DNA of 64,000 nt from Heterocephalus glaber (Eukaryota > Chordata > Mammalia > Rodentia > Bathyergidae), in contig NW_004624781.1 in assembly GCF_000247695.1 (NCBI RefSeq), positions 13,638,563 to 13,702,562 of the forward strand. The letters are read 5' to 3'. The first letter of the stretch is position 1, and the number at the start of each line of letters is the position of its first letter. The position numbers were made by a program, and so were the translations under genes. Positions 58,835-64,000 of this stretch are shown piece after piece. The notes beneath the pieces are model-generated. The model did not search any database. It was not told where the DNA came from and saw only the letters and a list, made by a program, of their open reading frames with translations.

Positions 58835-59025
58835 CTTTTTTTTTCCTGTACTGGGAATTGAACCCAGGGCTGTTACATTAATATACATCCTCAGCTTATT
58901 TTGTGTGGGGAGGGAGAGAACGAGGATCTGTCTAAATTGCCCTGGCTGAGCTAGAACTTGTGATCCTCCTGCTTCAGCCTCAAGGAATGCTGGGATTACA
59001 GGTGCGTACCACCATGCCTGGCTAA
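58835..59025 (-). repeat. Dimeric B1-ID SINE, reverse orientation
   Basis: On the minus strand a B1 unit (agccaggcatggtggtacgc, then 'cctgtaatcccagcattcc') is followed directly by an ID unit ('gctgaggatgtatattaat', 'cctgggttcaattcccagta') and an A tail. This B1-then-ID order is the dimeric SINE type reported from several non-murid rodents. Confidence 0.75.
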
Positions 59026-59337
59026 TGAAGTCTGTTAGTTCTGTTTTGATTTCCTGTAGACCAAATAATTATTTGTCACTGTGATTTATTTAAGCAGAGT
59101 TTTCGGGAAAGTCTTCCTGGTAACATCTAGCTTTATTGCATAATATTCAAAGAATGTGTTCTTTAGGATTTCAACTTTTGGGAATGTATTGAAAAAGTCA
59201 TTGTGGATTAATATAGGATTGAGATTTTTAATGTTCTGCAGACTTTTAAAGGCTGTCTTTGTGCTGTACAAAGTTATATATTCATATGATCCAGAGGAAT
59301 GTTTATTTAAATCTGTTACTTCATTGTACTTAGTGTA

Positions 59338-59740
59338 TTAGTTTGATGTTGCATCACAAACCTTGCTTTAAACAGCACAAATATATGACAGCCCAGATTC
59401 CATGGACTGAGAATATTGTTCCTCTGCTCAGAGTCTTATAGAGCTGAAATGAGAGTATTGGGCAGCTCTGTTTTCCCCTGGAGGATTGAGTAGAGAGCGA
59501 TCCATCTGTAGGGTCCTATGGGATGTCACTGAATTCCTTTCCTGGTGGCTGGAGGAATAAAGTTTCCACTGTGTTGGGAGCTTTTGGCTGGGGTTTGCTC
59601 TCAGTGCTAAAGGCTGTCCTCAGTCCTCATGATACGGCTGTGCTATGGCCTTCTTAGACCTCATTCACCGACTGTAGCAGGGAACGGTCCATTTTAAGGA
59701 CTCAACTGATCACGTCATCCTGCCCAGGATGGCTTCCTTT
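59338..59740. repeat. Old interspersed repeat, LTR-like (family uncertain)
   Basis: 'tgtattagtttgatgttgca' at the start and a long body ending near 'acctcattcaccgactgta' resemble a common old mammalian element of the 'gtattagtttcctattgct' group. The family is not assigned. Confidence 0.4.
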
Positions 59741-59789
59741 GTGTCAAGGTCAAGGTATTGGGGCTATTTTGCATTTGCAAAAACCCTTT

Positions 59790-60715
59790 GTGCCAAAGAC
59801 AGTCAAAAGACACTTGGAAGAAGATATTTCCCATGCAACAAAGGTCAATGTCTAACATGTATGTATGAATATTTGAATAAAGAAAATTCATATATATATA
59901 TGAATAGAATAGATTTATAGAAACCTAATGAGAAAATGGATAAATGATCTGAAGAGGCACATCAAAGAAGAACCCCTAATGGCCAATATACAGAAAAATA
60001 TGCCCTGCTTCACTAGTAATTAAAACACGCTAATTAAAACCCCAATGATATATTTCATAACAAGTGTATTGGCAAAAACAAAAAATGTTACAATCTCAAG
60101 GGTCATCAAGGATGTAGAACACTGTAACCAATGCATTGCTGGTGACCACAACCGCTGAAACTATTTTGAAACCAAACCTAGCTTGGTGTTACTACTAAAT
60201 TTGAGGATATGTGTACATGATGACCCAGCAATTTCACACCTAGGAATATACTCTAGAAAAGCCATTGTGTGCATGTTCCTAGAAGAACCTACAAAACAAT
60301 TCATGACAGCACGATTTCGAAGAGCAAAATACCTAGAAAAAACTCAACATGCTAATCTATATTCAGATGGTTACACAGTAAAGTTCTGCAATGAAATGCT
60401 ATCAAGAAGTAGAAAGTAATGAATTACTGTTACACCCAACCACATATATGAAGCTCAGAAGTATAATGTTAAACAGAAAAACAAAAAAGTATGTTGCAAA
60501 AGGTTGCATAAAGAACTATTCTGTTTACGTTCTGGAAAACCATGTACAAGACTGTTCTACATATATTTAGGGTCAAAGTACAGGGGATAACATCTATGAA
60601 TAAATGCAACAGGATTTAAGGGACCTTATAGGGAACGGTAAAGCAATGGTTCTTTAAGTTGTCACAAATGGAAAGTGTATTCACTGGTGTTCAATGTACC
60701 ATGAATTTTTATACA
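59790..60715 (+). repeat. Old L1 LINE 3' part, sense
   Basis: 'ggccaatatacagaaaaata', 'aattaaaaccccaatgatat', 'gacccagcaatttcacacct' and 'acagtaaagttctgcaatga' are diagnostic of the 3' end of L1M ORF2 and the 3' region. Not coding. Confidence 0.75.
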
Positions 60716-61250
60716 AGGAGTGATCAAATTATATGGTGAATGTTTCAATTTAAAAAATTTATTACAGGAAAAGACACATTACCATTCACCTCTCTCAAAA
60801 CAGACCCCCTTTGCTTCAAACACACTTATTCCAATGTTCTTGCTACTTTCTGAAGCAGTACTGGAAGTCCTCTTTCATTACCAGATTTGATTAAAAAAAT
60901 ATAGTGAGTGCTTCTACCAAGTGTCATCCAACAGAAAGGCAGGCTAATAAAAACATTATGGTGTGTCCTCATCCATATTATTCACCAGATCTGGACTGTA
61001 CGACTTCTGTCTCTTTCCCAAGGTCAAAATGACCATCTTTTGAATCAATTCAGGACATCAAGGCAGCCATGACAGCACAACTAAAGACATTCATGAAAGA
61101 GGACTTCTAGAACTGTTTCAGAAAGTGGCAAGAAAAATGGGATAAGAGTGTTTGAAGTGAGGGAGAGTATTTTGAGGGAAATTAATGGCAATGTATCTTT
61201 TACTGCAACAATTTTTGAAAACTGAAACATTCACCATATTTGTCAACTGC
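60715..61250 (+). mobile_element. Mariner-type element arranged as a foldback
   Basis: The right half (60985-61245) contains the C-terminal part of a mariner transposase in decayed form: 'SPDL', then 'QDIKAAMTAQLKTF' and 'RKWQEKWDKS', ending at the inverted terminus 'gaaacattcaccatat'. The left half (60731-60880) is an inverted copy of the right arm (61091-61239) at roughly 75-80 percent identity, counted by eye, with about 210 bp between them. No active transposase. Confidence 0.75.
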
Positions 61251-61271
61251 ACCTTCCATTTTACATGTATC

Positions 61272-61353
61272 TTTTTTTTTGGTACTGGGATTGAACTCAG
61301 GACCTTGCACTTGCAAGGCAAGCAGCAGAACCACTGAGCTAAATCCCCTGCCC
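61272..61353 (-). repeat. Young ID-type SINE
   Basis: Reverse copy ('ggtactgggattgaactcag', 'gagctaaatcccctgccc'). Target duplication tacatgtatc (61262-61271) and tacgtgtatc (61354-61363). Inserted just beyond the mariner foldback. Confidence 0.9.
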
Positions 61354-61584
61354 TACGTGTATCATTTTAATAAAGAGAAAAATAAAGCAATATTGAAAAG
61401 TAGAATGAGTTTCGTGCCTCCCTCTGCTCACTGATTCACCTTGTAGCCCACCTTGTCTGAAGAAGAAATCTTTAAAAAACACTATTTATTTATAACATTC
61501 CCCTTTCCTAAATCTCAGTGATTCTTTGTTATCTAAAGGGGGAGGCTCAAACCTGCTAGACTGATGTTTAAGATCATCCACCAT

Positions 61585-62048
61585 TGTGGCTTGAATGGAT
61601 CCCTGAGAGTGTGTGTGTTGGGGCTTGATCATTAGTGAGGCAGGGCTCTAGGAAGGGCCTTTGTTTTTCTACTCATGTTGTTTATCTATTCATGGGTTAA
61701 TGGATTAATGGGATATGAGAGAGTGGCTTTGTTATAAAAAACAATGAGCTAGGCCTGGGATTTAGCTCAGTGGTTCTACCACCTGCTTAGCAAGCTCAAG
61801 GTCCTGAGTTTGATACCTGGGACAAAAAAAAAAAAAGAGCTCTATCTGGCACACTTGCTCTGTCTCACAATGTGATGCCCTTTGCCATGTCATGATGCAG
61901 CGAGAAGGCCCTCCGCAGAAACTGAGCCTGTGTCTACACCATGCTGGCCTTCACAGCTTCTAGAACCATGAGCTCCATAAGCCTCTTTTCTTAATACATT
62001 GTCCAATCTCAAGGCTTTTGTTATAGCAGCATAAATGGGCTAAGACAC
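61585..62048 (+). repeat. MaLR-type LTR with a nested ID SINE
   Basis: Starts tgtggcttgaatgg and ends 'atgggctaagaca', in the order of MaLR LTRs ('gaaccatgagctccataag' near the 3' end). Interrupted at 61751-61835 by an ID SINE. It seems to split an L2-like remnant whose parts lie at about 61490-61580 and 62095-62260. Confidence 0.65.
61751..61835 (+). repeat. ID-type SINE nested in an LTR
   Basis: 'gggatttagctcagtggttc', 'gtcctgagtttgatacctgg' and a 13-nt A tail. The short repeat gagct on both sides is the likely target duplication. Confidence 0.9.
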
Positions 62049-62392
62049 CAACAAGTATGGTTCCGTAGCTATCTAAATAGATCTCAGTATTCTTAACATG
62101 AAATCCCATTTCATCTTGCTCATTTCTGCCTAGGAGCCCTTGCTTGTATTGTATTCTCTCATCTAGAATGCCCTTTGGCCTCCTCTATTCCTGTCCAAAC
62201 CCTGTTTACCTTCCCTTTTGAAGACCAAGCCCAGTTTCTAACTCATTTATGAACTTTATCCTCACAATTCCACTGAAGTGAAATCATCTACAATCAATTG
62301 CCTATACCAGTAATAGTATCCATTACTCGGTTAGCCCTTACACATATGATATTTCTTATCTCTCCTTACATGTGTGTGCATGTATACAAGAT

Positions 62393-62512
62393 GTGGTCGA
62401 GAATATGGTGTGTTCAAATAAAAAAGTTATTGCAGTAGAAAACATATTGTCACTATTTCTCTCAAAAATACTCTCCTGGCTCCAAATACACGTATCCCAT
62501 CTTTCTTGCCAT
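62393..62512 (+). mobile_element. Mariner fragment, third related copy
   Basis: 'gaatatggtgtgttcaaata', 'gttattgcagtagaaaacat' and 'ctctcaaaaatactctcctg' align in the same direction as the left arm of the foldback at 60731-60880, including the flanking 'atacaag' just before it. Confidence 0.6.
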
Positions 62513-62559
62513 ACACGTGTTCTTGTATACAAGCATATATTTTTTTCTCTTTAAATTGA

Positions 62560-63930
62560 TTAGAATTCCTCAAAATAAGAATAATGTTTTATATTTCTTT
62601 CCATGGCCTAATGGGCTTAATACAGTAAGTATATATCATACAGATAAAAAAAACTTTATCATATCTTTTTCATAGCATAGGATACCTTGAGAATGGCTTG
62701 AGACAAAATCAGAATTGGGAATTGTTTTCAAAGTGAACTCTAACAATAACACATTGGCATGTGTCCAACTTATACAGGTGACATTCAATATTAGCTTTTC
62801 AACATTTACCTGGGCTCCAAGGTGCAGTTACATGATCCAAGAAAAAAACTTCTTTTTTGAGTTTGCAAAATTTGGTTTAATTTGAATCTGATGAGGGGAG
62901 GGAAGCACATTGTGGAAATATATAAACAAGAAACCTAATCAATGCTAGACAATGCCTTGTTTTATAGTACAGCAGGATGACCTCAGATCCGAAGGCTCAA
63001 ATTGAGTCCATCAGCACTAAGTACAATTTTATATTGGGCTTAAGTGGCCATTGAATATCAAGTGTTCCTTCAAAGCAATGAATGACTCTCTTATCCTTAG
63101 AAAGAGCTTCACCACAGTCTCAGAAGAAATCCCAGGCATCTGTTGAACTCTTGGCTCTTGGGGAATCACTGGTACCCAAACAAAGATGCACGCAGGGATT
63201 CCCAGTGGCCACTTGGCATTAGATCTGTTCTAAGCCAGACACCTAGATCAGCCCATACACAGTGGTCTAGCAGTAACAGGGTCTAGAGAAGCATGGGGCT
63301 AGCTTGCTGGTTTAACTCTCCCATAAATTTAGTGATTATTATAATTGAGACTCAGAAGGAAATGATTTCATACCAGTCTTTTCTTCACATAAAATTTGTG
63401 TAGCATTAAAATTATTATGAGTTTATGACCAGGCCATGAAGACAAAAGTGTGTGACTGTCCTTGGCCAAAACAGAAATGTACCTGTTTTGACTCCTGTCT
63501 GGTTTAAAAAAAAGAAAAAAGAAGGAAGAAAAAAATCTAATAAAAATAAAAATAGATAAATCCACCTTTGTTATTTTCTATCTTTCACACAAACTTGGCC
63601 TGGCAGGCCCGCCCTCCTCCTCAGTTCAGTTGGTCAGGAGAGTTTCCCTGTCCCCATGCGTTTCCTGAAGCTCACCCAGTCATGCCAGGGTGGGTGACTT
63701 CTGGCTGCTTCCACCTTCCCAGATCAATTACATTGGTAATTTATGGAAACTAGATTAAAAGCCCAGAATTCCCCCTCCCTTTTCTTATTTTCTCAATCTT
63801 TTTGAGTAGTGGTCTTTGATTGTCAAGAAACAAACTTTTTTTTTGCTTAAATTCTTTTATTGGTACATTTTAGGTATACAGTACGTTTACATTTATCATT
63901 GGGTGAAAAAAAAAAAAAAGAACACTTTGT
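62560..63930. other. Terminal stretch without a gene
   Basis: No exon, RNA gene or clear repeat recognised; A-rich purine run near 63508-63550 and an A-run at 63906-63919. Confidence 0.45.
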
Positions 63931-63933
63931 TTT

Positions 63934-64000
63934 GCTAGGGATTTAGCTCAGTGGTTCCGCTGCCTGCCTTGCAAGTGCAATGTCTGAGTTCGATCCCCGG
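63934..64000 (+). repeat. ID-type SINE, cut by the window end
   Basis: 'gctagggatttagctcagtg' through 'gagttcgatccccgg' covers the A and B boxes; the tail lies outside the window. Confidence 0.9.

Noticed and set aside
1..64000. CRISPR arrays, bacterial operons, phage or plasmid modules
   Set aside because: The window is plainly mammalian nuclear DNA with introns and SINEs; no spaced repeats of the CRISPR type are present.

Overview
The window is vertebrate nuclear DNA, almost certainly from a rodent. It has exon-intron structure with canonical GT-AG sites, B1 (7SL-derived) SINEs, at least eight young tRNA-derived ID-type SINEs, a dimeric B1-plus-ID SINE, MaLR-type LTRs and old L1, L2 and MIR remnants. 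B2 and the mouse/rat-type youngest repeats were not seen, so a non-murid rodent is my inference; the species cannot be named from this sequence.

One conventional gene is present: AQP9, the aquaglyceroporin-9 channel for glycerol, urea and other small neutral solutes, on the minus strand. Six coding exons (52185-52295, 24556-24682, 21752-21889, 20293-20411, 16415-16632, 13790-13964) join without a frame break into 295 codons plus a stop, the same length as human AQP9. Both NPA motifs are in register (84-86 and 216-218). A poly(A) signal at 12072-12077 gives a 3'UTR of about 1.7 kb. Intron 1 is about 27.5 kb; introns 2 to 5 are 1.3 to 3.7 kb.

Layout. 1-12.0 kb is intergenic sequence beyond the AQP9 3' end: two old L1 insertions interrupted by three ID SINEs, a 352-bp solo LTR with a perfect 5-bp target duplication, and a (CA)n repeat. 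12.05-52.43 kb is the AQP9 transcription unit. Intron 1 carries most of the unusual content: an intronless MAGE-family retrogene with an intact 262-codon ORF (28430-29218), a near-complete but dead hAT/Charlie DNA transposon (29857-32440), two SPIN-like hAT fragments (36665-36807 and 47651-47730), a 3'-truncated 7SK RNA pseudogene (41707-41952), an L1, and a MaLR 3' end. 52.4-64 kb is 5' flanking sequence: a possible promoter, B1 elements, a cluster of AGGTCA-type half-sites near 56.7 kb, a Tigger-like element, an L1, mariner fragments arranged as a 150-bp-arm hairpin, an LTR with a nested ID SINE, and an ID SINE cut by the window end.

The strongest candidates for something undescribed are the MAGE retrogene (same strand as its host gene, ORF open, retrocopy hallmarks visible), the SPIN-like elements (a family known for horizontal transfer) and the mariner foldback. 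No multi-gene system, CRISPR array or operon is present.
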